The notes: generated from the sequence alone by a model not told the origin. Counted from the stretch's first letter, positions 31,019 through 42,462 are shown. The stretch is DNA of 64,000 nucleotides from Strongyloides papillosus (GCA_005656395.1 SRSI01000007.1:186001-250000); one strand, 5' to 3'. Numbers and translations: made by a program.

Positions 31019-31473
31019 AAATAAAATAATAATAAATAATTTTCTAACATTACTGTCAGTATTTTATAGTGATTTATTTAGGAAATTACATAAATTCATT
31101 TTTATATCAGGAAATTCTATTATTTTAATCATAAATACCATTTGCACTTTACTACTCACCATTATATGTCTTTTTCAATAAAAATCAAAAGGAAATATTA
31201 TTTTAACATTTTTTCACGCATTTTTTGTTACAAAATCTTCGTAGAACCAATATTCAATTGATCGCATTTGTAAGAAGTAGACGCGACCTTTGAAAGTTGT
31301 TTGTTTATTGCACCTTGAGGAATCAAACTTTTTTCGATGTTGATAGTATCACAACATATAAACAAATAAATACTTAAATTACTAACAATTGTTTATCCTT
31401 TTATATATTAATTACTAACAATTATTTTTCCGTCTAATATACTAATTACTAACTATTTTTTTCACTATTAAAA
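31019..31473. other. Divergent intergenic region
   Basis: 455 bp between the divergent starts at 31018 and 31474. It has a slightly less AT-rich stretch at 31235-31325 (TAGACGCGACCTTTGAAAG) and a tandem repeat at its right end. Confidence 0.4.
31378..31462 (+). repeat. Tandem repeat, about 34 bp unit, 2.5 copies
   Basis: Units begin ATTACTAACAATTGTTTATC, ATTACTAACAATTATTTTTC and ATTACTAACTATTTTTTTC. The last ends 12 bp before the next start codon, so the repeat lies in the promoter or leader of that gene. Confidence 0.6.
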
Positions 31474-32999
31474 ATGTCAAATATTGAAGAAGGGGGTAAT
31501 TATGGTAATGGCAACATTTCTGGTGACACTAAAAATGATGTATTAATAACGTCATCACAAAATATACTACAGGAAGATAAAGTTTCTGGTAATGACAATA
31601 CAATTGGCTTAGAAGACGAGCATTTAGACATATCAAATACTAAAAATAACGATGACAATTCAGAAAAAACAAAAGTATCAGAAGATGACAGTGGTAAAAT
31701 AGATGATATTTATTGTGAGACACCAACCATAGATGATAATGAATATAGTGAATTATCATCTGTAAACAGTGATGTACTGAATACATCCTTTATTGAAAGC
31801 GAGGAGGAGGATAAATATTCTTCTGAGGATTGTCAAAATATTGTAGATGAAAAATTAAAGAATAATTCTGATAATTTTCCTGTTGTCGGTAGATCTATCC
31901 CACATTTTGTTGAGGCTATTGGTGATAGTAGTGAATCTGGTTGCGATTCTGCTAACTTTAGTGAATATGACAATACTTTAATTAGTACCTCTATACCAAG
32001 TTTAGGAATTAACTTAAAAAACAACTACACTGAAAGGTATTTAATGGAGGAGGTAAAAATAGAAAATGATAGTTTCGATAAAAAAATTATTCTCAATAAC
32101 ATTCCACTAGAAATTTTAATAAGTATGTTTGTTAACTCTATAATTTAAAATTTTTATTTATAGAATATTCTCCATATAACGAGCATGCTAAAAATCTTAT
32201 GAATGATAAAATAGCTCAGATGATATTTACTCTAGCACAGGTTGGAGAAGGATTAGGTTATGATAATGTATCACAATATGAAAGTTTGTTTATTAAAAGT
32301 TATGAGATATGTGGAAAGGCATTCAAAAAGATTACAGGATACACTTTTAAAGAATTTATTTTAAGACCGTTCTGTAAGCCATATTTTTACATTCAACATG
32401 ATGATTTATGTGGGAATTCTCGTATAATATTTAATACTTCTGATAAGGAGCTAATAGAGTTGGGTAAAAGTATAACTAAAACTAGAGAGACATATGATAA
32501 GATATTAAGAAGGAAAATAGAAGGTAATATCAAGCAGAGAGATAATCACAAAAAGAATGTTGATTTATTAGTAGAAAAAGTTAGATGGTTGGCATTACTA
32601 ACATGTGCTCCAAGCGATATTCCTATGGTATCAATTAACGAATTTAGAGAACAATTTCATACAGTTTACAAGGAAAATATTACAAAAGATTACCTGTATT
32701 CTAAATTCTTAAGAAGCAAATTTTCTGGTGTAGTAAAACTTTATTTCAGTGATGAGCTTGAGTTTATTAGTGCACCAGGAACTGGTGATGGTATCAAAAT
32801 AATTTGTGATGTTAAGACAAGGATTGAAGAGATTAAAAAAGAAATTGACTATCTACGTAGTGAAGAATATTTAAAGAAGAAGGAAGAAAAAAAAACTGGT
32901 GGTGAAAAAAAGAAGACAAAGAAGATGAAGGATGTAAAAAAAGAATGGAAAAATGCATCAGTTGCTCTTGATATTGTGAATTCACTACAAAAAAATTAA
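31474..32999 (+). CDS. Acidic two-exon protein with possible LOTUS (OST-HTH)-like segments
   Basis: Exon 1 is 31474-32122 and exon 2 is 32164-32999, with a 41 bp phase-1 intron, giving 494 residues. The first 200 residues are acidic, Ser/Asn/Asp-rich and disordered. The second half is ordered. One segment (YESLFIKSYEICGKAFKKIT, then FKEFILRPFCKPYFYIQ) and another (SINEFREQFHTVY, then KFLRSKFSGVVKLYF) have the alternating helix-strand look of small winged-helix LOTUS domains found in germ-granule proteins. The C-terminus is a Lys-rich coiled-coil-like helix. There is no signal peptide or membrane span. The gene structure is firm; the LOTUS suggestion is a guess. Confidence 0.7.
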
Positions 33000-33137
33000 T
33001 CATTAAAACTTATTATTACGTAATTCCTTTTAAAATAAAAATAGTTTTATTTCTGGAGAAAATTCTGTTGACAAGGAAGTAATATTTTAAAATTTATAAT
33101 AAGTTAATTGATAATAGAAGCAATTTTCTTTGTAATT

Positions 33138-33332
33138 TTAAATCTTGTTCAATTCTATACTTTGAATAGGTTCTTTAAACAGTCCATTATTACCACTTGG
33201 ACTTACTTTATTATCTAATCTAGTGCAACAAATATGAATTATTCCTAATAAGCAAATAATTATAATTACAAAAACAAAACATATACAACTAACAATAATT
33301 AAATGATATCCATCATTAGTGAAATTTATCAT
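33138..33332 (-). CDS. Small single-pass membrane protein, 64 aa (possibly a terminal exon)
   Basis: 64 residues: a short N-terminus (MINFTNDGYH) with a possible glycosylation site, one hydrophobic span (LIIVSCICFVFVIIIICLLG), a Cys-rich juxtamembrane segment and a polar tail. The ATG follows directly after an ATTATTTTCAG acceptor, so this may be trans-spliced or the last exon of a gene whose first exon I could not place. It resembles in plan the frames at 27.7-28.8 kb. Confidence 0.4.
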   Translation of the reverse strand: MINFTNDGYHLIIVSCICFVFVIIIICLLGIIHICCTRLDNKVSPSGNNGLFKEPIQSIELNKI

Positions 33333-33479
33333 CTGAAAATAATTTTATCAAAAAATTAAATTGTAAAGTTTTATAAATATTTTTAACATTTACAATAATT
33401 TTATTAAAAATTCCTTCATATTCTGTGTATTTGTACTAAGATAAACAATTTTAAATTATAGTACAGACTAAATTTATCG

Positions 33480-34430
33480 AATAATATATATTGCTAACAT
33501 TGTCAAACTTCATAATATATAATAAAACATCAAAATAAGTGGCATTATAATTTACTCTTTATTTTTATTTCAAATATAAAGTATATTATTAAATAATAAA
33601 GTTTATATTTGATTAAAGTTGTTAAATTAAACAAATTTTAAAAAAGTGTTAATAAAGAAAGAAAATATATGTTATACAAGACTTGTTAAAGTAAATAGAC
33701 ATAATAAAATATTAAGTTATAAGTTTCTAAAAATTAAAAAAAATTACGTGACACTGCAAATAATGACATTAAGCTAAAATAAAAGGTTATATTATAATTA
33801 TTATCCCCTATTTGACATTTGAAACTCCTGTATTTGTTTAATAAGTAAATTTCATAAAGAATTTCATTATTGGACAGAGGACAATGTTAACGTAAAATGT
33901 TGCAATCTTATTGCACCTGTACTAATAAAGATTAGTATAAAAATGAACTAAAGTGCAAAAAATAAGCATCAAACATATATGTGGAGTATTAAAAAAAATT
34001 AAATATGAAGTTTGTTATTGTCTTTGTTGCTTTGTTTTTTTACAATTCCTATGGACGTTAATGCCGCTACCTGTTCTGAAATGGCAGCAACTGGATATTG
34101 CTCAAATACTATGTACAGAACAACAATTTGTACTAGTTGTGTTATAGAATGTGATGCTTATGGTGGAGATTCATCTTGAATAGTACCAGTAAAAACTTCT
34201 GAATGTGTTGATGTTGTTTCAAACTGTGCAACATTAAAATACTTATGTACTAATAAATTTATGCTAATTTACTAGCACAAAAATGTATGAGTACCTGTAA
34301 TACATGCAGTGGTTAACTAGCTTTAGCTACAACAACTGTAGCAACAAGAACAACATCTGATAATTCATCAATTACAACTGATTCTTTATCTGCCACCACA
34401 ACATCTCCATAATTGCAGATTAATAAAAAT
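33480..34430 (+). repeat. Diverged duplicate of the ShK gene region at 48.15-49.07 kb
   Basis: The block lines up by eye with 48152-49065, including 500 bp of promoter side: ATTGCTAACATTGTCAAACT against ATTGTTAGCATTTTCAAACT, a shared ACTAATAAARATTAGTATAAAAA TATA region, and the whole coding region. It is the same orientation as the intact copy. The shared noncoding sequence shows a DNA-level duplication rather than a retrocopy. Confidence 0.75.
34005..34413 (+). pseudogene. Pseudogene of the two-domain ShK secreted protein
   Basis: It matches the intact gene at 48662-49057 from the signal peptide (MKFVIVFVALF) to the Thr-rich tail. One extra T in a T7 run (34035-34041) shifts the frame inside the signal peptide. 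A Cys codon has become TGA at 34177-34179. A two-base loss occurs near 34255-34265, and a TAA follows the last domain. Cysteine positions between the lesions are still readable (CSEMAATGYC; CTSCVIEC). It cannot make the ancestral product. The TATA box (33936-33943) is preserved, so transcription is possible. Confidence 0.82.
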
Positions 34431-35253
34431 TAATAAGTTGTTCTCTATTTTACATTTGAAGTTTTTCTTTTGACATTTCATAATAATACAAATAACTCGA
34501 CTTTTTTTTGTTCCACTATAATAAAATAGTATTAAAGTTTAAATGGCTTATTATATTGTAATGTGTTTTTTCTTAATTTAGGGGAAAATTAGTTATAGAA
34601 TTTTTTGGCCAACTACTTTTTAAAAAACATACCTTTTTGTCACTTTTTCCATAGTTTTGTATCACAAGTAATTTTTTTAAAACATTAACAAATAAAAGTA
34701 GCCTATAACTTATTTGAAAGATAGAATTATAGATAACATGGCAATATGTATTATATAAATAACTAAGAATGGATTCAATTATTAACCAAAAATTAATGAT
34801 AAATTGTTAAAAAAGATTCTTAATTTTAATAGCTTAAAACATAATAAAAATTAATATTGTTAATCATTGGTGATGTAATTTAAATGGAATTGTAAAAAAA
34901 AGGAGGACTACTTTTAAAGGTTTCATTTTCAAACAATATATTTCATTAGAGGTGAAATTTGTAATTATACCACAAGGTTATTGTGTTAAACAATCTTCAC
35001 TCAGCAACTGATGACTTGTAATTCCTTCTAGACTATTTATAGCTTGATAAAAACAATATGATTAATTATGGAAGAGAGTATATAATTGTAACATTGTCAA
35101 CAATATAGAATAATAAAAAAAATAATTTCTATAAATCTAATTTTAGTTTTGTGAGAATTTTTTAATTTATGTATGTTATTTTTAGATTTCAATTGCATAT
35201 TTATTTTTAAGATAAAAGATTTTGGCCAGCATTAGTGCTTTAATTTAAATAAT
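34431..35253. other. Intergenic, 3' flank of the retroelement-like frame
   Basis: AT-rich; no gene. I looked for a long terminal repeat matching the other flank and saw only weak similarity (ATTTTTAGATTTC, GAATTGCAT-like words near 35180 and 38255), not enough to call an LTR. Confidence 0.35.
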
Positions 35254-37881
35254 TCAATGCTTTCTGTTGCCATGGGTATCAGATAAATATCCTTTTCTAA
35301 ATCTGTTTTTAAAAATTTTAGTGGGAACATTTGGGTATGCACTTGTAGTAAGGTTTTGATCTTCGATTTTTGAGTTCTTGTCATCTTCGGGATTAGATTT
35401 ATAGAAATTTCTTCTTTTCTCTTTCTTCCATGATGAATGCTTATTTACTTGGTCTTTCATTCTTATTGAGGCGTATGGTGAATGATTTATACTACTTTGT
35501 TGGGCTGTTTTCGATGAAGATTTATTTGTATCCCTTTCATATAACTCAATGGGTTTAAGATCAGATGAATCATACTTTACTTCTTTGGGATCGCATATTG
35601 AAAGTAATTCATTCTCTGCATTTTGCATTGTTTCAACTTCATTATTAGAATTATTTGGTTTCATTATTAGTCTTTCTTGTTGTGATCCTAATTCGTCTTG
35701 CCTTATCACCCTTAGTTCTATTTGTTCATCATTACTTGTCATTCTAAGTTTTTTTATTGTATTATTAACCAATACTTTTACTGTTTCTCTTTTCATGTAT
35801 GTTTTAAATGAAGTAAATATACATATAAATATGACAATAATTACATATAAGTTGTCGATAAATTCAAAAAACTGAGTTTTTTCTTCTATAAATCCTTGTG
35901 TCTTTTGTCTTTTTGCATTTTTAATGATTTTTATTATACTTCTTGTTGATTGTTGTTTTTGACCTTCTTGTAGTTTCTTCTTTGACAATGGTCTATTTTG
36001 AGTAGATGATAAATTCGGTTGAAATTGATTAAAATAATGATTTTCAGTACGATCATGCTGATTCATTACTTTTTTTGTTCGGAAAGGTGTTTCCTGTTGT
36101 AAGAAACTATTTTTTATATCATTAGGTTGTTCTTGAGTGTTCTTGTTATTTAAAATAGAGCTGTTAAGGTTAAGTACAAACTTAAAATTGTTTACTGTCT
36201 TTCTTATTCCTGAGTCATTAGAAAGAATAAGAGTAGAACTTTGGTATTCTAATTGATCAGTAAGTTGGCGTATATCAGCTGAATTATTGTTATTTTCCAA
36301 TCTTGGTTTTACCACTTGTTCTTGAACTTCAATTGTTTCAAATACTTTTAATCTTTCTTGATAGAATTTTCTCAATTGCTTTTCTCCTTTTCCAACTTTC
36401 TTTACAGTATTATAGTTTCCTAACGTTCGTTGGAGATTTATAAAAGGCGTTGTACTAATATCTTTAGGTAATGTATTACTCTTTTGTTTTGTTATTACAT
36501 ATTTGTTCCATATAATCCAATGTCCTCCAAGTACATTATTCCCAGCTGCCATTTCCATTTCTGGCTGAGACCATTCTAGATCTTCTCCTTCAAAATGAAT
36601 AGTGGTGTTTGTAGGAATATAGCAATCCTTGGTAGTTTCATTATAGAAACCTTTATCTCCTCTTCCGCAATTACATTTTTTAAAAGTATCTTTTCTAGCT
36701 TCGAATCTTAATCTGTCTGTTCCATTAACAGTAAGAAAAATATTATTTTCTCCCAGCATTGGTATATATTTAAATACTTTACAATTTGTGTTTTCATTGG
36801 TAACTCTAAATATATCTCCGACGTATTTTGGATCAGATGTTGTTCTTACAGTTGGTAATAAAGCCATTATTCCTAGTACTGCAATTAATTGGCGTAGGTT
36901 CAATGTCAATTTGATAATTTTGTAAGGAAATTTCTTGATCTTCTCATTCCATAAACCTTTTTCTTTGATAATTTTCTTTGTCATAATTTCATTTCTATTT
37001 TCTTGGTACTCTTTTTTATAATTTTTACGGGGTTTAATTGTAGACATTGCCATTAAAGACTTTGTCTCTCCTTCAGGTTTGCTTGTATCTTTTGTCTTGT
37101 ATGCGGCATTTATCCATATTGTTTTATTCTTTTTACCAAGACAAAATCGGATAAAATGTCTTTCTTTTCCACAATTTTGACAAGTAATTTTTCTTCTCAT
37201 TACTCTAAACATTTTATTTTCCTTAGTAAAATTTTTGTCTTTATCAATCTTTTCTTTTTCAGATATTTGACCTTCTAAAAGCTCTACTTTCTTAGTATCA
37301 CATTCTAAATATTTTTCTTTTCCAAAAATGGCAAGATTTCTTTTGCCTATATTCAGTTTCAATCCATTGTTCAAGACGTTGAACAAGTCGCATTTTAAAA
37401 ATTTCCTTTCATATAAACTACCCCCCAAATCAATGATTTTGTATACCATACCTTCATATTCTGGGCATAGTTCATTTAACTTTCGAAGAAATCTTGCGTT
37501 GTATTCTATAACAGACTTATACTCACTTTGTTTAATCTCCTCAATCATTCTAACATCAAACGTTTGCATGAATTTCCAAATGTAGGAATTTCTTACAATT
37601 TCTGAAAGTAAATCGATATGAAAAGTTAAACTTTATTTTATACACTTACGGTAAAATTCACTTAAACGATTGTTAAGTGGCATACCCACAAACATTCCAA
37701 GGCAATATTTAAGCTCTTCTCTTGGATGGATGTCAGGCATAAGATTTCTAACAGCGGTCATAGTGTCTTCGAAGAAATTAAGTATCTCATGGGCAATGGG
37801 TTGGCGCTCCTTGTTTGTCACAAAGTAACTTAACAGTTTTCGACAGCCAGGACTGTTGAATAATTTGTTCAAAGCCTCCAT
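35254..37881 (-). CDS. Retroelement-derived Gag-like/envelope-like fusion frame without pol
   Basis: Exon 1 is 37881-37650 and exon 2 is 37601-35254, with a 48 bp phase-1 intron (CGTAAGT donor, TTACTTTCAG acceptor), giving about 859 residues. The N-terminal third is Gag-like, with a retroelement-type Y-x2-RF-x2-L segment (SVIEYNARFLRKLNEL) and a CCHC zinc knuckle at about 218-231. After it comes a hydrophobic, signal-like segment near 314-330, an Asn-glycosylated Cys-containing region, a long Gln/Asn/Ser-rich stretch, a membrane span near 661-675 (LYVIIVIFICIFTSF) and a basic polar tail, which is envelope-like in layout. No protease, reverse transcriptase or integrase is present within or beside it. 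There is no internal stop over 782 codons of exon 2. It is either a recent internally deleted or spliced copy of an LTR element, or a gene kept by the host. An ATTTCAG acceptor just before the ATG suggests an upstream leader exon. Confidence 0.65.
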
Positions 37882-38250
37882 CGTAGTCTGAAATAGTAGA
37901 AATATTAGTAGTTTTAATAGTGGTAGTAGAAGAAGTAGTAATTTTTTGGTGTTCCAAATTAAATATGAGACTAAAACCAAATTCATTCCGCTTTTATAGT
38001 CTCTCATTTTTTGTTTACTACATTTCTGAAATTATGTGTAGTTTTTAAATCTTTCTTTTTGCAATATTCTTGCTAACTATACATACACAGTTTTATTTCT
38101 CTTTTAGTCTTTTTAGAACTAGCAAGTGAATATGCAATTTTATTACAGCTAGATTTTTCTCTATAGCTCAACCCATTCGTTACAGTAATTTTCAATTGAA
38201 GAATCTATTATTCATTTTGTTTTTCATTTTATATCTTCCATTTTCTATTT

Positions 38251-38469
38251 TTAGATGTCTATTTTTAGATTTCTTTGTGACCTTGAATTGCATTTTAACC
38301 TATCAGAGATAAATTGCTTATGGTAAACAAATGCTGCTTTAAACCTTAGTGTTTTTTTTCTTTTAATAGGCACGTCTACAATCGTTATTTGACTATGAGT
38401 CATCACCTTATACTGAGTACCATTCAGAATAACAAATCCTACGAAGAATAAACTAATTTTAGTTGTATC
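38251..38469 (-). other. Coding-like open frame of 72 codons upstream of the Gag-like frame
   Basis: The minus strand is open from a TAA at 38472-38470 to a TAA at 38253-38251. Its composition is protein-like (GFVILNGTQYKVMTHSQITI, then RFKAAFVYHKQF). The only ATG is internal. It may be an exon after a TTCTTCGTAG acceptor, or a relic of the same retroelement. I do not recognise it. Confidence 0.3.
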
Positions 38470-40810
38470 TTAGTGGGGATTGAAAACGGCAGTTGAATTT
38501 AACAAGTAATCTCACACGCACCTTAACCACTTACCTCCTTTATCAGTCAAGTTCAATCATATATAGTTTAAATTTTTTTTACTATAGCATGTGTTCATTT
38601 CCTTCTTAACTTTGAGTACGGTACATTGATTTTAATTACTTCAAACAAAGCGTTTTACAGTAATACTTAGAAATTTTCAACTTATAATTATGAATTTCTG
38701 TGTAATTAACTGTTCGTTCTTGAAATCGTAGAAATTTCGAAGAAATTATTTCAAATCTTTTTCTTATATTAATTCTTCAAATAAAAAATTTTTTACAATA
38801 TTTCACACATTAAGAAAAATTTATTATTTTTCGCCATGCTGTAAACTAATTTTTACATTAAAAATAATTTCTGTTGTCTATTCTTGATATATTCACTATT
38901 TTTAAACGACGATTTTTGATGGGATAATTTTTGTAATTAAGTAGAATTTGAGTCATTATTTTTTTGATTTTTAGTTAATTTTATGTTAATTGGACTATAT
39001 TCTTCAACGTAAAAGATCAGTTAGTCCAATAATTTATCGACTAACTTCGACGACATAGAACCTTCTTAAAACTTATATTCAACTTTAAATATTAGATTAT
39101 AAATAAGTATAAACATAAAAGCTAAATACATAAAAACAATTATATAATATTTAGACATAATAAAAAACTACTCCTTTTCAAGATTTAGTGAAATTTCCAT
39201 CTTCTGCCTTGTTAGTAAATTTAGTTGGTAAAAATAAAATAATCTTCTTATTTTCCACCTTTATTATTTATAGTCATATTTGCCATCAAATTTGAGGCCG
39301 CCGTACCTCTGATTAAAAATAAGTCATTTATGATTTACTTTTTTAAAATATGCAGTTTTGGATATTGTTACACATAAAAATATGAGGTAACAAATTTTGA
39401 CAATTTTTCGGATTTTTGTAACCATCTTTCAATAAATTAGACAAGCACGTATAGTTTGTTAACAATTACATATTGAAGTTAGTTTCAAATTTTTTAGATA
39501 ATATAATGATACTATTATTAATAAAAATGAATATAAAGACTGTTTTAATAAAATATTCTTCATTGTAAACAAACAAACAATTAATAAGGTTTTGCGTAAT
39601 GTTTATAAACGTTTTTATTGAAAAAAATATAACAAATTATAACAATAATGATTTTATATAAATTAAAAATATTTTTTATTTCGATTGTTGTCTAAGTAAT
39701 GTAATTTTTATTGAATCTTGATATTTTTTTTATGGTATTATGTTCATCTTTAATCAAGTATTTTTTTATGGTATATTATGAAGTACTTTAGTAGAAGTCA
39801 TTTTTTACCAAAGTAGCAAGCGTTTTTACAAAAATTCTTATTTCAAACAATTTGCAAATAACAATAACACTTTTTTTATTATATTATTTTAATTCACATT
39901 TCTCTAGTATTTTAACAACCAAAAAATTTTATAAGAATTAAAAAAATAAAAGTTTTTTTTTATGCTAGAAGAACACAAATATTAATTACAATTTTTTACA
40001 AAGTTTATATTCAATTTGATGTGTCGTTGAGTCGCTTTTTTCATTTGGCTAACTGAGTTTCATTTCTAAGTATATGAGCTTAACAATGTTATAAATGTTG
40101 TTTCCATTTACAAGGAATTATTTAAAATGTTAATTTTTACTTAAATTTTTTTTCATAACGATACGCTTTAGCATATTTTTTTTAATTGTAAAATTTGTTG
40201 CGTAATATTTCCCACTCATATTCACATTTTTGACTATATAGTAAAAATACTTAAAGCCTGGTCTCAAATAGCCAGTAAGATGAATCAGAAATTTATTTTT
40301 AAATTTGTTACGTACACCCCTATTAAATAGTTAGTCTTTTATTTAACAAAACTTCAGAATTACAAGTACAATACAAAATAATTTAACAATATTTATATAT
40401 ATTTATGCACATAGGTATACCCATCTAAATAAAACGTTATGAAAACTATTAAAAATACTTACAAATCCTTCTGTAGGATTTTCTTAGTCTTTAAAATCAC
40501 AATACAATAAATATAAATTCTTATCTAACCCTACAAATATATAATTATTAATATCAATAAGAATTTCATAATAATAATGAGTATACTTAAAAACACACAA
40601 ATGACTATGTCATGGAAATTTCTTAATTTATACTATCTTATTTTGATGATTTTGTAACTCATCATTTTTTCCTTATAACGATTTTATTACTAGTCAATTA
40701 CACTAAATAGATTTCAACAATTGATATACTATTATTTGACTAATAAAAGTATAAAACGTGTAATACAAAACTATAAAATGATTACAATATAGATAAATAA
40801 TTAAACTTAC
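38470..40810. other. Gene-free, repeat-containing region
   Basis: There is a GGAGGTAAGTGG splice-donor-like site on the minus strand near 38530-38541, which could start the leader intron of the Gag-like frame. The rest is AT-rich with diverged dispersed repeats: 38640-38760 resembles 62480-62585 (both contain ATCAATACTTAGAAA-like and CTGTTCGTTCTT words), 38880-38960 resembles 47590-47690, and 39773-39930 is a weak match to the repeat at 43.4 kb. No gene is supported. Confidence 0.4.
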
Positions 40811-41224
40811 CCCAAGTAACCCTTGGTCAACACGTATAGCCAATGAATGACAAAAACTACTTTTGCCACATCTTATATACTCTATTGTCATCAAATTTTC
40901 TACTACTATATCTATCAATTTTTTGCCTTTCATGTGTACTTCTACATCATTATTAAACTCTATAGTAATTTTAATTACATCCCAAAGCAAATGTGTTGTG
41001 ACCAATTCTTTTTTTGCTTTACCATTACATTTTGATTTTTTTTCAGATGTTTTGCTAATTTGTAAAAAAAAAATTATCAATGCTATTTGTAGAACATGTG
41101 CATAAGAATGTAGTAGTTTGTTTTGCTTAATAAAATTAAGTTGTTCTCTACAATACATTTCAAAATACAAGATTATAAAATAATTTTGAATAAAATGATA
41201 ATGACTTTTATTATAAGTATTCAT
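40811..41224 (-). CDS. Possible secreted protein, incomplete gene model
   Basis: The frame from the ATG at 41224 to a phase-0 CTTGGG|GTAAGT donor at 40811 gives 138 residues. A hydrophobic stretch (LQIALIIFFLQIS) precedes a soluble part with Lys/Glu, three Cys and coding-like composition (KCNGKAKKELVTTHLLWDVI, then EYIRCGKSSFC). The hydrophobic stretch has no Met directly before it, and I could not place the downstream exon, so the true start and end are uncertain. A faint resemblance to transthyretin-like proteins (CNGK) may be chance. The upstream flank is duplicated near 55.5 kb. Confidence 0.35.
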
Positions 41225-41500
41225 CAAAATATCATAGTTTTTTTAGTATGTTTAAATAGTTTGAATTATTTAAATTATTTTTTTATCTTATCATTCAAGA
41301 TCCATTTTATAAATCAAACTTAGAGGTGCTACTAAACATTATTTATTTTAATTCTTAATAAGAAAGAACTTTGGGATATTCTAATATAAAGAAGATAAAT
41401 ACTAAAATAATATTTTAAATTAATTATACTTTATGTCGTTAAATAATTGTTGTTTTTCGTTATTATTATAAAATTTTTAAGTTTCTAAAATTTATGTTTC
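41225..41500. repeat. Diverged repeat, second copy at about 55510-55830
   Basis: By eye, ATAGTTTTTTTAGTATGTTT, TTTGAATTATTTAAAT, CAAGATCCATTTTATAAATC and GTTAAATAATTGTTGTTTTTC each have counterparts in the same order near 55.5-55.8 kb. The match continues into the adjacent frame as far as about 41040. Confidence 0.5.
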
Positions 41501-41946
41501 TCAAACAATTTAAAAATAATTTTAAATTAATCTGAAATCATTCTTTGTATCTCATATGATTATTATGTTTACTAGTATAATTATCATGACATATTTTTTT
41601 ATTGTCACTGAGATATTCAAAAAAAATATTTATAACAATATTGTACAAACATTAATCGTGACTGTGCTACAAAACAATAAAAATGTTGATTTATTACATG
41701 TCTTATTCATTTTTACTTACATTCAATTTTTTTATTTAAAAACCTTTTTGTTTTATTAATTTTACATACTATATTTTATTTTTAAACAATATTAATTATA
41801 AAGTAACAAAAATTTTTCCATACATTGAAAAATAGTTCTTAAATTTTTGTCAAAAGAAAAGACTAAATTTTCTAGAAAAAAAATTTATTATTACACGAAA
41901 ATTGTGTAATATTATTTATTTCTAAAATTCTTCAAAGTTCTATTCA
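41501..41946. other. Intergenic
   Basis: AT-rich; nothing supported. Confidence 0.4.
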
Positions 41947-42428
41947 TTATCCTGTAAGACAAGGTATTCTATTAAACGGTGTTGTAGACAATTCAACATT
42001 TCTCAGGTCAAATGCTATTGAATTAATCCAATTTGTGAATATAAAACATTTTGGAACTCGTATATTTACTTCTCTGCACATATTGTAAATTCTTTCATTG
42101 CATTGATGATAAATTTTCACAAAAAACGCTGTCAATTATGTTTAATTTAGTATTATTTAAACTTACGCACAGGATATCTACTTTTACGGCATCCTCTAAT
42201 AACGAACCAACCTTCTTGATCTGATCTTTTTATGTTTAAAGTATACATTCGATTTCTTAAAATATTTAGTGAGTTAACAAGAAAAATTTCTGCATTTTCA
42301 TAAGGTTTTCCTTCACATGAAAGTATTGCAGTAACAGCAACATTTTGAGATTTAAATCTACGTCTACCTTCAATACTAAAAATAAGAATTAATACAATTA
42401 TTATAACTCCTTTAAAAATTTTTGTCAT
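41947..42428 (-). CDS. Transthyretin-like (TTL) secreted protein
   Basis: Exon 1 is 42428-42167 and exon 2 is 42128-41947, with a 38 bp phase-1 intron, giving 147 residues, typical for the nematode TTL family. A signal peptide (IFKGVIIIVLILIFSIEG) is followed by QNVAVTAILSCEGKPYENAE, the usual first strands with the conserved Cys-x-GKP, then EGWFVIRG and, across the junction, FFVKIYHQCNERIYNMC, matching the family pattern of an H-x-C ending. TTL proteins are secreted and abundant in parasitic nematode secretions; most have no known ligand, one in C. elegans marks apoptotic cells. A TATA box lies 35-43 bp upstream of the ATG. Confidence 0.82.
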
Positions 42429-42462
42429 AAATAAAATTTAAAATAAAACATTGATGCATATG

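Noticed and set aside
33953..34147. 64-codon plus-strand open frame
   Set aside because: It is a wrong-frame reading through the ShK pseudogene; the correct reading is the broken frame starting at 34005.
35180..38300. Possible long terminal repeats flanking the Gag/envelope-like frame
   Set aside because: Only short T-rich words match by eye; no TG...CA ends, target duplication or primer-binding site could be defended.
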